Part shown: piece after piece, positions 26,969-35,972 of the stretch | Layout: each line of letters opens with the position of its first letter | How positions within the stretch are numbered: position 1 is the first letter of the stretch | Assembly (NCBI GenBank): GCA_035621235.1 | Contig: CP141731.1 | Span: 868,001-932,000, forward strand | DNA: 64,000 bases | Source: Actinomycetaceae bacterium MB13-C1-2 | Lineage (GTDB): Bacteria; Actinomycetota; Actinomycetes; Actinomycetales; Actinomycetaceae | Direction: 5' to 3' | Position numbers and translations under genes: made by a program | Notes under the pieces: model-generated | Database searches by the model: none | What the model was told of the DNA's origin: nothing | What the model saw: the letters and a program-made list of their open reading frames with translations, nothing else

Positions 26969-27044
26969 GCGCGGCAGACACCCTGCTATTGGGCAGGCTG
27001 CGTGGCAGACACCAGATTATTGAGTGGTCAGCGTGGCAGACACT
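26969..27044 (+). repeat. Three 14-bp repeats at exact 31-bp spacing upstream of rocD
   Basis: GCGYGGCAGACACY occurs at 26969-26982, 27000-27013 and 27031-27044, with at most one difference between neighbours. The starts are 31 bp apart both times, about three helical turns, so the sites face the same side of DNA. Copies 1 and 2 also share TATTG further on. Copy 3 ends 39 bp before the rocD start and overlaps where the -35 would be if TAGCCT (27060-27065) is the -10. This is most likely a cooperative regulator site. The rest of the 376-bp gap (26708-27083) shows no gene. Confidence 0.7.
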
Positions 27045-27083
27045 GGCCGGGTGTCCGGGTAGCCTCATACCAGGAGGTTTTCA

Positions 27084-28316
27084 ATGTCGAAAGTCAATAC
27101 CAGGGAAGCGATGCAGAACGAGATCGGTGTTGTCGCGCCGAACTATCATCCTCTTCCAGTCGTCATCTCAGAGGGCAACGGTGCCTGGGTTACAGATGTT
27201 GATGGGAATCGCTACTTAGATGCCCTGGCCGGATACTCCGCCGTCAACTTCGGACACTCGAATAGGCGGTTGATCAACGTCGCGAAAGATCAGATGGACC
27301 GACTAACGATGACCTCTCGGGCGTTCTACAACGACAAGCTCGGAGCTTTCTGCAAGGAACTGGCGGAGCTGACGGGTCAGGACATGGTTCTTCCGATGAA
27401 TACCGGCGCAGAGGCGGTGGAAACTGCGATCAAGGCGGCGCGGAAGTGGGGATACGAGGCGAAGGAGGTCGCTCCGCAGTGCGCAGAGATTATCACCATT
27501 GACCAGAACTTCCACGGGCGGACAACGACTATTGTTTCATTCTCAACAGATCCTGATGCGAAAGAGGGGTTTGGTCCCTATACGCCTGGGTTCGTGACCG
27601 TCCCGTTCTCCGATCTTGATGCGGTTCGTCAGGCGATCAATGAGAACACCGTCGCGGTCTTGGTTGAACTGATTCAGGGAGAAGCCGGGGTTCGTATTCC
27701 TTCGGAGGGATACGTGGAAGGATTGCGACGGCTTTGCACAGATAACAATGTTTTGATGGTTGTGGATGAGGTTCAGTCGGGTTTTGGGCGCACCGGAGAA
27801 ACATTTGCCTCGGACCTCTACGGAATAAAACCCGATCTGATGGTCTTGGGGAAAGCGCTTGGCGGAGGAATCCTCCCGGTGTCCGCCGTTGCCGGACGTG
27901 CCGATGTGCTGAGTCATCTGACACCGGGAACGCATGGATCTACCTTCGGTGGAAATCCTCTTGCGGCCGCTGTGGGTCGTGAGGTTATCCGGATGATCGG
28001 CGAGGGCAACTACCAGCGAAATGCGCAAGTACGAGGTGAACAGCTGGGAGATTGCCTCGAAAGGCTAATGTCCGAGTATCCGGACGTTATTCAAGGCATT
28101 TCCAGACAGGGACTGTGGGTCGGGATTGACTTCAACCCAGAAGTAACGAGTGGGCGCGAAGTTTGCCATGCGATGCTCTCGCGAGGGGTATTGATGAAGG
28201 ACGCTCACGGAAGCGTGGTTCGTATTAGTCCACCGCTGATGGTAAGTGAGTCTGACATAGATTTTCTCTGCGAGGCGCTGAGAGACACAGTGCGATCATT
28301 AAGTGCGCAGAGCTAG
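27084..28316 (+). CDS. rocD: Ornithine aminotransferase (ornithine--oxo-acid transaminase)
   Basis: A 410-aa PLP enzyme transferring the delta-amino group of ornithine to 2-oxoglutarate, giving glutamate semialdehyde for proline or arginine catabolism. It is a class III aminotransferase. The motifs are NTGAEAVETAIKAARKWGY, the NFHGRT cofactor segment, VDEVQSGFGRTG and the PLP-lysine motif VLGKALGGG. The closeness to RocD rather than acetylornithine or GABA aminotransferases is shown by APNYHPLPVVISEGNGAW and FGHSNRRL. AGGAGG precedes ATG 27084. The three phased repeats upstream suggest strong transcriptional control. Confidence 0.9.
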   Translation: MSKVNTREAMQNEIGVVAPNYHPLPVVISEGNGAWVTDVDGNRYLDALAGYSAVNFGHSNRRLINVAKDQMDRLTMTSRAFYNDKLGAFCKELAELTGQDMVLPMNTGAEAVETAIKAARKWGYEAKEVAPQCAEIITIDQNFHGRTTTIVSFSTDPDAKEGFGPYTPGFVTVPFSDLDAVRQAINENTVAVLVELIQGEAGVRIPSEGYVEGLRRLCTDNNVLMVVDEVQSGFGRTGETFASDLYGIKPDLMVLGKALGGGILPVSAVAGRADVLSHLTPGTHGSTFGGNPLAAAVGREVIRMIGEGNYQRNAQVRGEQLGDCLERLMSEYPDVIQGISRQGLWVGIDFNPEVTSGREVCHAMLSRGVLMKDAHGSVVRISPPLMVSESDIDFLCEALRDTVRSLSAQS

Positions 28317-28394
28317 TGTTCCGTGCCGCAAACTCGCTCCCTGTTTCGCGTTGAACCAACACCCCTTGGCGGCACCCTCGTTTGACTTATCGCC

Positions 28395-28448
28395 GGTAAG
28401 CCTTCGCTCGTCTGCCTTGCGTTGCCGCGACTCGCCGCGCGATCTAGG
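28395..28448. repeat. 54-bp dispersed intergenic repeat, copy B
   Basis: Gap-free partner of 20001-20054 (about 74% identical). The similarity may extend 5' to TGACT at 28383. It lies between rocD and rpiB, downstream of rocD by 79 nt. It is less able than copy A to form the small hairpin. Confidence 0.5.
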
Positions 28449-28519
28449 AAATGGATTTGCATCGCGGAACACTGGCCTGCCGATAGTCTGAAAGCTAAAA
28501 GAGTTAGATGGGAGATCCA

Positions 28520-28993
28520 ATGAAGGTCCACATTGCTGCAGATCATGCCGGTTTCGAACTGCGCGAAGCGCTACTCGCGCACCTTGGAAGCCGTGAAGGA
28601 ATTGAGGTTGTTGATCACGGGGCGTTCGTTTACGACAAGATGGACGCCTACCCCCCGATGTGCATTGCGTGCGGCGAGGCCGTTGTGGCCGATCAGAAGG
28701 TCGGTGAGGAGGCTCTGGGTGTCGTTATCGGGGGCTCAGGAAACGGCGAACAGATGGCGGCGAACCTGGTTGATGGGATTCGTGCGGCGCTGATTTGGAA
28801 TGAGTCCACCGCAGCTCTCGCTCGTGAGCACAACGACGCCAACGTCTGCGCTCTAGGCGCGCGCCAGCACACCATTGATGAGGCTGTTCGTCTGGTTGAC
28901 ATCTTTGTGGGCACCCCCTTCTCGAATGATGAGAGGCACATGGACCGCATCAAGATGATGGCAGAGTACGAGGCGGTCCGCTGCGAGGACTAG
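28520..28993 (+). CDS. rpiB: Ribose-5-phosphate isomerase B
   Basis: A 157-aa isomerase of the pentose phosphate pathway (ribose-5-P and ribulose-5-P). KVHIAADHAGFELR at the N terminus, VVIGGSGNGEQMAAN (phosphate loop) and EHNDANVCALGAR are RpiB/LacAB family motifs. The actinobacterial type uses a Glu in place of the catalytic Cys seen in E. coli RpiB, and GGSGNGEQ fits that form. ATG 28520 has GGGAG 5 nt upstream; the longer frame start ATG 28508 is inside the SD region. Palindromic element copy 1 begins 27 nt after the stop. Confidence 0.92.
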   Translation: MKVHIAADHAGFELREALLAHLGSREGIEVVDHGAFVYDKMDAYPPMCIACGEAVVADQKVGEEALGVVIGGSGNGEQMAANLVDGIRAALIWNESTAALAREHNDANVCALGARQHTIDEAVRLVDIFVGTPFSNDERHMDRIKMMAEYEAVRCED

Positions 28994-29020
28994 CCCCTCC
29001 TCCCCGTCTTCTCTGGGTTG

Positions 29021-29081
29021 CCAATCAGATAGGGAGCCGACACGCCGTAAAATCGCGGCGAAATCCCCCCTATCTGATTGG
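29021..29081 (+). repeat. Palindromic 3'-UTR element, copy 1
   Basis: Left arm CCAATCAGATAGGG (29021-29034) and right arm CCCTATCTGATTGG (29068-29081) form a 14-bp perfect stem around 33 nt. The interior includes GACACGCCG and an inner CGCCG/CGGCG pair. It starts 27 nt after the rpiB stop. Near-identical arms occur at 51319 and 60200. Confidence 0.85.
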
Positions 29082-29313
29082 AGATCCGTTTGAGGGGGTC
29101 GGATGGATTGAGGGTGCCCCCGCTGACACTAGAGTCCTCGACTGGATGGCCACACTTGGGTCCGCAGGACTACTCGTTGGCGGCCGCGCTGATGATTGTT
29201 CGCAGTCGTACACGACGCCACCTGAATTGGGTCCGGTTCTCCTCGACCAGCATTCGGGTGCCACTCCTGAAGCCACGGTAACCTAGGTGAATCTTGTAGT
29301 TAAGGAGCCAGCA
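29082..29313 (+). other. Region between element copy 1 and DUF4342 gene
   Basis: No confident gene. One frame is open across the region and ends at TAG 29284-29286; from ATG 29146 it would give 46 residues (MATLGSAGLLVGGRADD, then PELGPVLLDQHSGATPEA). It reads like decayed coding sequence, but I cannot assign a family. Confidence 0.3.
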
Positions 29314-29664
29314 ATGAGTAATGCGCAGTCTTTCTCAGAGAAGTTTGCCGATGCGTCCGACCAACTTTCGGCGAAAGTAAAGGAACTCATCGAGGAGGGA
29401 AATGTCCGACGGATCATCGTCCGCAACGCTGAGGGAACGGAGCTTCTCAATCTGCCTCTAAACGGAGGAGCGATTGTTGGCGGGGTTCTGGCTTTGGCGG
29501 CACCGCTCGTCGCTACCGTGGGCGCTGTCGCGACGCTTGCATCTCCTTTGAAAGTGGAGATTGTTCGGGTGAATGAGGACGATGTCGAAGTAACGGAATT
29601 CGTTCAAATCACTGGTTCGTCTGAGACGGACCCAGTTGATGAGGAAGTTCAAGACGCCAACTAG
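29314..29664 (+). CDS. DUF4342 domain protein
   Basis: A 116-aa protein. The DUF4342 core is VKELIEEGNVRRIIVRNAEG, then a Leu-rich strand (TELLNLPLN) and a hydrophobic Ala/Val/Gly-rich helix that could enter the membrane (about 55-85). An acidic tail follows. ATG 29314 has AAGGAG 6 nt upstream. The family is common in actinobacteria and Firmicutes with no established function. It appears to be a single-gene unit. Confidence 0.8.
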   Translation: MSNAQSFSEKFADASDQLSAKVKELIEEGNVRRIIVRNAEGTELLNLPLNGGAIVGGVLALAAPLVATVGAVATLASPLKVEIVRVNEDDVEVTEFVQITGSSETDPVDEEVQDAN

Positions 29665-29769
29665 GTGAACCGGACTCGGCGTTGAGTTCTATAGCGACGG
29701 ACAGACGAATCCGTTGATAATGCGCCGATTTCGAGTTTGTCTTGGCGGTTGGGCAGACAGGTGGGATGG

Positions 29770-30735
29770 ATGGTGAATCAGACGACGACCTGGGAGAAGA
29801 TCAAGGCCGTGACCGGAACCAAAACTTTCCGTGCCCTCTTCACCATCGTTGTTGTCGGTATCGTTATCTTCATTCTGAGCAGGGAAATTCACCCATCTGA
29901 GATCGCTACCGTTCTGAAGAAAGCTAATGTTTGGTGGATTGTTGCCGCATTCCTCGTGGGCGCAATCTCTTGGGTTGGTGCTGCTGTCCCCCTGGATAAG
30001 CTAGCCGAAATCAAAGTCCCGATGAGGGACGCAACCCTGGTTCAGATGGCGTCCTCCTTTGTTGGAGTTGCCGCCCCGGCCGGGCTGGGGCCCGTAGCTC
30101 TTCACCTTGACTATCTGAAGAAGCGGGGGATGAGTACCGTTTCAGCGTCGGCTGTCGTCGCATTTATTGCTCTGGCACAAGTTGCTATGTCGATCACCAT
30201 GGTGATTGTCGCCCTGATCTTTGACCACCAGTTCCCCCACGTTAACTTCCCGTTGCGAACCGTTATCCTAGTGATGGTTGGAGTAATCGTGGCGCTAGCG
30301 CTCACGCTGGTGATTCCCAAGGTTCGGCGCCTCGCAATCGCCAAGACCCAGGACTACTGGAAGCAAATCCAGCCACAGATTCGGTATGTGAAGCAGAACC
30401 CCATCGACCTTGCCTGGGCAATGCTAGGCGTATTTGTTCAGACAGGCACCTACGCGTTGGCCCTGGTCTTTTGCATGTATGGTGTCGGCCATCCAATATC
30501 GTTTGCTGAGGGCATCATCATGTATTTGGTTGGCAACAGTATCGGATCGGCGATCCCCAGTCCTGGCGGAATCGGAACAACTCTTGCCGCGACGGTCGGA
30601 GCCTTGACTCTAATCGGTGTTCCTGCAGCGTCTGCCGCTTCCGGAGTTCTAATGTTCCGCCTGGTCACCTTCTATTTGCAGGTCCCAATAGGCGCCGGAG
30701 CATTCCTTTATATGCAACGACAAGACCTTCTATAG
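29770..30735 (+). CDS. LPG-synthase-TM / UPF0104 family membrane protein (flippase-like)
   Basis: A 321-aa protein with about eight membrane helices of the lysylphosphatidylglycerol synthase TM region (YbhN/UPF0104). The diagnostic segments are MASSFVGVAAPAGLGPVALHL (split here across helix 2-3) and GNSIGSAIPSPGGIGTT near the C terminus. It lacks the MprF aminoacyl-transferase domain, so it is more likely a lipid flippase-type component than a synthase. ATG 29770 is preferred; the frame opens at TTG 29737 without an SD. GATAAT at about 29716 may be the -10. Confidence 0.8.
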   Translation: MVNQTTTWEKIKAVTGTKTFRALFTIVVVGIVIFILSREIHPSEIATVLKKANVWWIVAAFLVGAISWVGAAVPLDKLAEIKVPMRDATLVQMASSFVGVAAPAGLGPVALHLDYLKKRGMSTVSASAVVAFIALAQVAMSITMVIVALIFDHQFPHVNFPLRTVILVMVGVIVALALTLVIPKVRRLAIAKTQDYWKQIQPQIRYVKQNPIDLAWAMLGVFVQTGTYALALVFCMYGVGHPISFAEGIIMYLVGNSIGSAIPSPGGIGTTLAATVGALTLIGVPAASAASGVLMFRLVTFYLQVPIGAGAFLYMQRQDLL

Positions 30736-30833
30736 CCCAATGGGTATGTGCCGAACGAATTCTCGTGGCATTCGCCCTAACTTCGGTCCGCTCGGATGCT
30801 CCACTAACCTTGCTCCTAAAGTAAGGAGAGCCA

Positions 30834-31661
30834 ATGACCCCCGAACGCTGGTACCAGGCATACTTTTTCGATATTGACGGCACGTTGTGCCTTGGTGACA
30901 CCGTCCTTCCAGGCGTCATCGAGACGATACAGTTGTTGAGAGAGAAGAAGCGGGTGATCCGATTTCTCTCTAATGAGTCCTCCTCGGACCGCGAAGGTCA
31001 CGTTAGACGCCTAAAGAAACTTGGTATTGACTGTGACTCGGAAGAAGTCCTGACCACAATCGAGGCGACGTCGGCTTGGATTGCTGAGCGTTACCCCGAC
31101 GCAAAGGTCTATCCGATGGGAGCGCCGGACCTGACGAAGAATCTGGAAAAGAATCGTATCCAGGTGACGGAAGACCCTGCTGAGATCGATATTGTCATCG
31201 CGTCTTGCGACCAGCATTTTTCTTACCCGAAGCTGGCGAAGGCATTCGATGCCTTCTACACGTACAAGCGGGCGATCTTGATAGCGACGAACCCTGATCG
31301 CCACGGCCCCAACGGTCCGAACACCGCGACACCGGATACGGGCTTCGTTATTGCCGCTTTGGAGCAAAGTGCCGGTATCGAATGTCAGATGGTCATGGGT
31401 AAACCCAATCCGACCATGCTGACTGCAGAGTTGGCGAAGCTGGGAATTTCTCCCTCGGACGCACTGATGGTCGGTGATACCTTCGAGACTGATATTCAGG
31501 TTGCGCACAACGCTGGCACTGATAGTGCTGTGACGCTTACCGGCGACTCGACACTAGAAGATGTTGTCGCCGCGGGTCCGCAAATCCGCCCCACATGGGT
31601 GGTCGAGAATCTGAGTCAACTGATTCCGGCCGCGGTTGACCGGATGCCGCTGCCCTCCTGA
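30834..31661 (+). CDS. HAD-IIA family phosphatase (NagD-like)
   Basis: A 275-aa phosphatase. Motif I is FFDIDGTL (nucleophile Asp), motif II is FLSNESSS, motif III is in VMGKPNP and motif IV is MVGDTFETDI. The C2 cap domain lies between motifs II and III, which sets subclass IIA (NagD/AraL/PLP phosphatase). AAGGAG is 6 nt before ATG 30834. Likely substrates are sugar phosphates, UMP or PLP, but the sequence does not tell which. It is followed by a convergent tRNA gene. Confidence 0.85.
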   Translation: MTPERWYQAYFFDIDGTLCLGDTVLPGVIETIQLLREKKRVIRFLSNESSSDREGHVRRLKKLGIDCDSEEVLTTIEATSAWIAERYPDAKVYPMGAPDLTKNLEKNRIQVTEDPAEIDIVIASCDQHFSYPKLAKAFDAFYTYKRAILIATNPDRHGPNGPNTATPDTGFVIAALEQSAGIECQMVMGKPNPTMLTAELAKLGISPSDALMVGDTFETDIQVAHNAGTDSAVTLTGDSTLEDVVAAGPQIRPTWVVENLSQLIPAAVDRMPLPS

Positions 31662-31856
31662 TTAGTGGCACCGATTGTCTTGCGGCTAAGACTTCGCGGG
31701 GTGCGCGGTGTGACCATGGTATTGGCCGACCTGGGGTGTTACGCGCTCGGCAGCGTTGAAAGAACTCATCGATGTAATCCATGAGAAAGACGGCTAGGCC
31801 GAACAAACTAAGACCACAGATTTCCGTTGTTGCCACGAAAACCGGCGGCTCTCAAC

Positions 31857-31933
<77 letters not shown>

Positions 31934-31974
31934 AATCCCGAAGGAGCCAGAACCTCGCGGTTCCAGACGTACCA

Positions 31975-32004
31975 AGTATAGGAACTGGTGCGACCTCAAA
32001 CCAA
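31975..32004 (-). promoter_or_regulatory. Promoter of tRNA-Pro
   Basis: On the minus strand TTGGTT (31999-32004) and TATACT (31975-31980) are separated by 18 bp, a good sigma-70-type promoter placed upstream of the tRNA 5' end. Confidence 0.6.
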
Positions 32005-32030
32005 ACGCACGAATGAGGGATTGGGCACCG

Positions 32031-33035
32031 CTAGTTCGTAGCTTTCAATGTGATCAGAGAAACTTCTGGCCGGCAGAAGAATCGAATCTGGGCAAATCGT
32101 GAAGTTCCCAGACCCGCAGAGATGTTGAGCCAGGATTGCCTCCCCTCGTACATCCAGGGGTACAGACCTCGACTGTACCGATTGGGGATATCGCAGTTGT
32201 TCACGATGGCACCAACACCCGGAAGGCGAACCTGACCGCCGTGGGTGTGACCTGTGAGGATCAGGTCAGATCCGAGTTCGGTCGCGTGGTCCAGCACCCT
32301 CTTGTACGGCGCATGACTCAGCGCCAAACGAACTGCGCTCAAATCATCCCACTGCGCCACGGGCTGTGGGAACCGATCACGCCGAATATGAGGGTCATCC
32401 ACGCCGACCAGAGCGGCATCGACATCCCCTGCGGGCGTAGAAATTGTCGTCAAGGCAGAACGGTTCGACAGGTCAATCCATCCGGCCCCGACCATCCGTT
32501 GCACCACGTCAAACCAGGGCAACTCAGGGTTCATGTACGAAACCCGTTCGCTTGCCTCTGCGTGGTGGGTGGGGTCAAGGTAAGAGATCCACGGTTTGCG
32601 CTTCGGTAGGTAATAATCGTTTGAACCAAGGACGAAAGCGCCGGGATACTCCATCAGAGGCTCCAGAGCTTCAAGAAGCAGCGGGACACCACTGTGGTCA
32701 CTTAGGTTGTCGCCGGTCGATATAACAAAGTCAAACTGTTCCTCTTCTGCGACGCGGGCGAGGAAATCCCCGATGAACTCCTGTCCCTCGAACATGTGCA
32801 GATCCGAGATTTGGAGTATCCGCAACTCGTCCAGTCCTTTGCGTGGGCGAATAGGTACTTCTGCATATCGGACCGTTGGGAACCGGGATTCGACATGCGC
32901 CAGCCCAACGGCGGTGGCTCCAAGCGCTGTTGCGATCGCGCCAGTTGCGGCGGTCGTCCGCATGATTCCGACAAAGCGCGAACCCAATAGGGATTCTCTA
33001 CCGCCAATCTCTTCTAGTGAAGGAGTGGGAGTCAT
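32031..33035 (-). CDS. Metallophosphoesterase (Rv3683-like)
   Basis: A 334-aa calcineurin-like phosphoesterase. The metal ligands appear in [24 protein letters not shown] and [13 protein letters not shown] hydrophobic N-terminal segment (about 27-48, [17 protein letters not shown]) suggests membrane anchoring, as in YkuE. It lies directly downstream of the penicillin-binding protein, 30 nt apart, matching the Rv3682-Rv3683 order in Mycobacterium tuberculosis. The substrate is unknown; an envelope-related function is inferred from context. Confidence 0.88.
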   Translation of the reverse strand: MTPTPSLEEIGGRESLLGSRFVGIMRTTAATGAIATALGATAVGLAHVESRFPTVRYAEVPIRPRKGLDELRILQISDLHMFEGQEFIGDFLARVAEEEQFDFVISTGDNLSDHSGVPLLLEALEPLMEYPGAFVLGSNDYYLPKRKPWISYLDPTHHAEASERVSYMNPELPWFDVVQRMVGAGWIDLSNRSALTTISTPAGDVDAALVGVDDPHIRRDRFPQPVAQWDDLSAVRLALSHAPYKRVLDHATELGSDLILTGHTHGGQVRLPGVGAIVNNCDIPNRYSRGLYPWMYEGRQSWLNISAGLGTSRFAQIRFFCRPEVSLITLKATN

Positions 33036-33065
33036 GCTTATACCAGCCTTACCGCGGAGATGGTC

Positions 33066-35303
33066 TTAGTCGGCCTTTTCCTCGTTCGATGGAGATGTCT
33101 GCTGCGTTGTTGAACGTTCTGACGAGGAGTCGCCGGACGAGGAACTGCCCGTGGAAGAGTTTCCAGATGTCGTTGTCTGGGTTTTCTTCGTAGTAGTTGT
33201 CTTGGGAGTGGGAATGTTCCCGATGAAGACATCCGGCATCGCTTCAATCTCTGTGCCCTCAAGAGCCGTCTTCATGTACTGAGCCCAGATAGGAGCACTG
33301 ATTGTCTCGCCGTAGACCACGGGGTAGTACTGACCGTTAATGACGATGTCACCGATAGGTGTAGCAGAGGCGTCAGCGTGTCCGGTCCAGGTGATGGCAA
33401 CCAGAGACGGGGTGAACCCAACCAGCCAAGTGTTGTCGTTCATATCCGTCGTACCTGACTTGGCGGCCATCGGTCGGTCGATTTGATTCGGGTACGTTGA
33501 TGCTGATTTGGTGAGTACGGTCGAAACCTGACGGGCCACGTTTGCGTCGATAGCGGGAACGCAGTTGGGTGAGTTAGTTTTGATGACTTCGCCGTTGGCG
33601 TTCTCGACCTGGGTGATCGACATCGGGTTGCACCTGACACCATTGTTGGCCAGGGTTCCGTAAGCAACGGCCATCGACATCGGCGTGACGGTGGAGGCCG
33701 TACCGATAATTCCGGACGGATACATGGCAACAGTCTCGCCGGTTATCCCGTCAACGACGCCCATCGCGTTTGATTTCTCGAAGATCGAGCAGAAATCAAC
33801 CTTCGTTGCCATGTCCACAAAGGCTTGGTTCACCGAATAGTTGGTCGCCTTGATGAGGTCGAATGTTCCGTCTTTGTTCGCGAGGTCGCCCGCGGTCCAG
33901 GTGTCGGTCGCGTATGGCTGGCCGCCACACTTGAACATGCCATTGGTAAACACACGGTTGGCACGTCCCACTTGTTCGTATGCTGAATGGCCCTCCGTGA
34001 ACCACTGGACCAGCGTGAACATCTTGAAGATTGATCCGGGTTGGAATCCGGTTCCACCTCCATGCGCGGTATCGGTGGTATAGGAAAGAGTCGTGGCACG
34101 AGGGTCTGACTCAGTCGCGATTCCAAAACGGGTGTTCTGTGCCATCGCGACGATGTAACCGTTCTTTGGATCAAGCGAAACTAATGCTGTGTCTAGCCCC
34201 GACGAGTCATCGACGGGAATCCCCCCGACTACCGCTGCGTAGGCCGCGTCCTGGTTCTTCTGCTGAAGGGTCGTACGAATCGTTAGTCCCCCGGTGTTCA
34301 ACAGACGTTGACGCGTGGCACGATCCGGGCCGAATGCCTCGTCTGCCAGGAAATCCGCAACCGCATACTCGCAGAAGTACGCTGAGCTACCGGCACTCGC
34401 GCACCCGGAGACTAGGTTCTCTGGGTTGAGCATTTCTTCAACGGGCGTCGCGAGCGCCACGTCGCGCTCTTCTTCAGAGATATAGCCGCGGTGCTCCATC
34501 TCTTGGAGGACTAGGTCGCGACGTTCTTGGGCGGCTTCCGGATTTATCAGGGGATCGTACTCAACCGGCGACTTCACTGTCCCTGCGAGCAGGGCGGCCT
34601 CTGCGACCGTCAGACTGTCAGCGGACTTCGAGAAGTAGGCGCGTGAGGCGGCTTCAACCCCGTAGATGTTGGCCCCGAATGTTGCCAGATTAAGGTATCC
34701 GGTGAGGATTTCGTCTTTGGTTAGCTTTGACTCAAGAGCGACTGCGTAGCGCGCCTCTCGCAGTTTTCTGACCACCGACTGCTCCTGCGCGTCATCAATG
34801 AGGTCTTGATCGCCTGCCTGAATTCCTTTGTTGACCAGGATGTTTTTGACGTATTGCTGCGTGATGGTCGAGGCGCCCTGCGTTCCGCCACCTACGACCA
34901 CGTTATTGAAAACCGCCCGGACCATGCCCTCTGGATCTATTCCGTGGTGGCTCTCAAATCGCCAGTCCTCAATCGCGACTATTGCGTTCTTCATAACCGG
35001 GGCAATTTGGTCTGAGTCGACGATGGTGCGCAGTTCGGTAAAGAATCGGGCTAAGACCCGTCCTTCAGCATCGACCATTTTTGAGCTCTCAGACGGTTCA
35101 ATAACGTCCAGTTCGGCCGGCATCTCGTCAAAGGTCTCGGGAATCGCACGCACGGCGGCCCCTGCTGCCCCGACCGCAGGAATCATCAGACCTGCGCCCA
35201 GCACGCCGAGCAGACCCCCGATGATCGCAATGGAGGTCAGCAGAGCAACGAACTGCACAACGTTGATTCGCCGCTTCCTATTTCGATTAGCTGAACTAGG
35301 CAT
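33066..35303 (-). CDS. ponA2: Bifunctional class A penicillin-binding protein (PonA2-like)
   Basis: A 745-aa peptidoglycan synthase. A short basic cytoplasmic N terminus and one helix (about 12-35) precede the GT51 transglycosylase domain, with catalytic Glu in AIEDWRFESHHGID and the GASTITQQYVKN motif. The transpeptidase domain has SXXK in GSIFKMFT, SXN in YSVNQAF and KSGTT. No PASTA domain is seen; the tail is Thr/Ser/Glu low complexity (KTTTTKKTQTTTSGNSS). ATG 35303 lies 6 nt after TACACT and has no SD, so it is probably leaderless. The longer frame would run through the whiB promoter. It is divergent from a WhiB gene, as ponA2 is from whiB4. Confidence 0.92.
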   Translation of the reverse strand: MPSSANRNRKRRINVVQFVALLTSIAIIGGLLGVLGAGLMIPAVGAAGAAVRAIPETFDEMPAELDVIEPSESSKMVDAEGRVLARFFTELRTIVDSDQIAPVMKNAIVAIEDWRFESHHGIDPEGMVRAVFNNVVVGGGTQGASTITQQYVKNILVNKGIQAGDQDLIDDAQEQSVVRKLREARYAVALESKLTKDEILTGYLNLATFGANIYGVEAASRAYFSKSADSLTVAEAALLAGTVKSPVEYDPLINPEAAQERRDLVLQEMEHRGYISEEERDVALATPVEEMLNPENLVSGCASAGSSAYFCEYAVADFLADEAFGPDRATRQRLLNTGGLTIRTTLQQKNQDAAYAAVVGGIPVDDSSGLDTALVSLDPKNGYIVAMAQNTRFGIATESDPRATTLSYTTDTAHGGGTGFQPGSIFKMFTLVQWFTEGHSAYEQVGRANRVFTNGMFKCGGQPYATDTWTAGDLANKDGTFDLIKATNYSVNQAFVDMATKVDFCSIFEKSNAMGVVDGITGETVAMYPSGIIGTASTVTPMSMAVAYGTLANNGVRCNPMSITQVENANGEVIKTNSPNCVPAIDANVARQVSTVLTKSASTYPNQIDRPMAAKSGTTDMNDNTWLVGFTPSLVAITWTGHADASATPIGDIVINGQYYPVVYGETISAPIWAQYMKTALEGTEIEAMPDVFIGNIPTPKTTTTKKTQTTTSGNSSTGSSSSGDSSSERSTTQQTSPSNEEKAD

Positions 35304-35309
35304 AACGCC

Positions 35310-35315
35310 AGTGTA
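35310..35315 (-). promoter_or_regulatory. -10 box of probable leaderless ponA2-like transcript
   Basis: On the minus strand TACACT lies 6 nt before ATG 35303, with no Shine-Dalgarno sequence between them. Confidence 0.5.
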
Positions 35316-35395
35316 CTGACTAGGCTGTGCCACACGAAGATGTAAGAGCGACGGGTCACAGTGGCGTGGTCTGTTGCATGGAGGTGGACGTCCCA

Positions 35396-35752
35396 ATGAT
35401 GCAGGCGATCGACCCGAACGAATGGGTTGGAAATGCCCTGTGTGCTGACGATCCCCCAGACGCACTTTTTGTGCGGGGGGCGGCGCAGCGCCAGGCAAAA
35501 TCAAGGTGCAAAGATTGCCCTGTAAAGCTTGAGTGCTTGGCTGATGCTTTGCAGTGGCGATGTGATTTCGGAGTGTGGGGTGGGCTCACAGAACGGGAGC
35601 GACGGGCCTTGCGCAGGCGCTACCCGGCCGTGGAAAACTGGTTTGAGTGGCTCAGAACCTCTGACGATGCGGATGCTGTGGAGATCCGTGGTTCCAGTTC
35701 AGGGCGTGTTGTGTCCCTGGTCCAACCTCAGACAAGATCTCTCTCGGCTTGA
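35396..35752 (+). CDS. WhiB-family iron-sulfur transcriptional regulator (WhiB4-like)
   Basis: A 118-aa redox- or NO-responsive DNA-binding protein. The four cluster cysteines are Cys16, Cys38, Cys41 and Cys47 (C-x21-CxxC-x5-C). The turn GVWGGLTERERR is the WhiB signature, and the basic RALRRRYP stretch follows. ATG 35396 is chosen because GGAGGTGG lies 8 nt upstream; ATG 35378 is the in-frame alternative. The position divergent from the ponA2-like gene matches whiB4-ponA2 of mycobacteria, so WhiB4 is the likely orthologue. Confidence 0.88.
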   Translation: MMQAIDPNEWVGNALCADDPPDALFVRGAAQRQAKSRCKDCPVKLECLADALQWRCDFGVWGGLTERERRALRRRYPAVENWFEWLRTSDDADAVEIRGSSSGRVVSLVQPQTRSLSA

Positions 35753-35796
35753 CCCGGATCAAGAGACTATGGGTCGTGTTTTGGCCCCCTGACCAG

Positions 35797-35802
35797 TAAG
35801 GT
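35797..35802 (+). promoter_or_regulatory. -10 box of probable leaderless DUF4177 transcript
   Basis: TAAGGT lies 7 nt before ATG 35810, and no ribosome binding site is present. Confidence 0.5.
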
Positions 35803-35809
35803 TTGGCTC

Positions 35810-35971
35810 ATGACGAAATGGGAATACGTAACAATTCCGCTGCTTATCCACAACACCAAGGGCATTCTCGATACCTGGGGTGATGACGGTTGGGAACTGG
35901 TTCAGGTTGTACCCGGACCGTCCAACCCCGAGAACCTGGTTGCGTACCTGAAGCGCCCGAAGTCGGAGTAG
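35810..35971 (+). CDS. DUF4177 small protein
   Basis: A 53-aa protein. MTKWEYVTIPLLIHN, then GDDGWELVQVVPGP and a short C terminus (VAYLKRPKSE), are the DUF4177 pattern of a beta-rich fold with W-E-Y and G-W-E-L motifs. It is usual in actinobacteria between whiB4 and crp, where M. tuberculosis has the small gene Rv3678A. Function is unknown. There is no SD, so it is probably translated from a leaderless mRNA. Confidence 0.8.
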   Translation: MTKWEYVTIPLLIHNTKGILDTWGDDGWELVQVVPGPSNPENLVAYLKRPKSE

Positions 35972-35972
35972 C

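Noticed and set aside
29078-29281. 67-aa plus-strand ORF after element copy 1
   Set aside because: No start signal, Arg/Ser/Leu-rich shadow-like composition; an overlapping frame looks more protein-like but is also unsupported.
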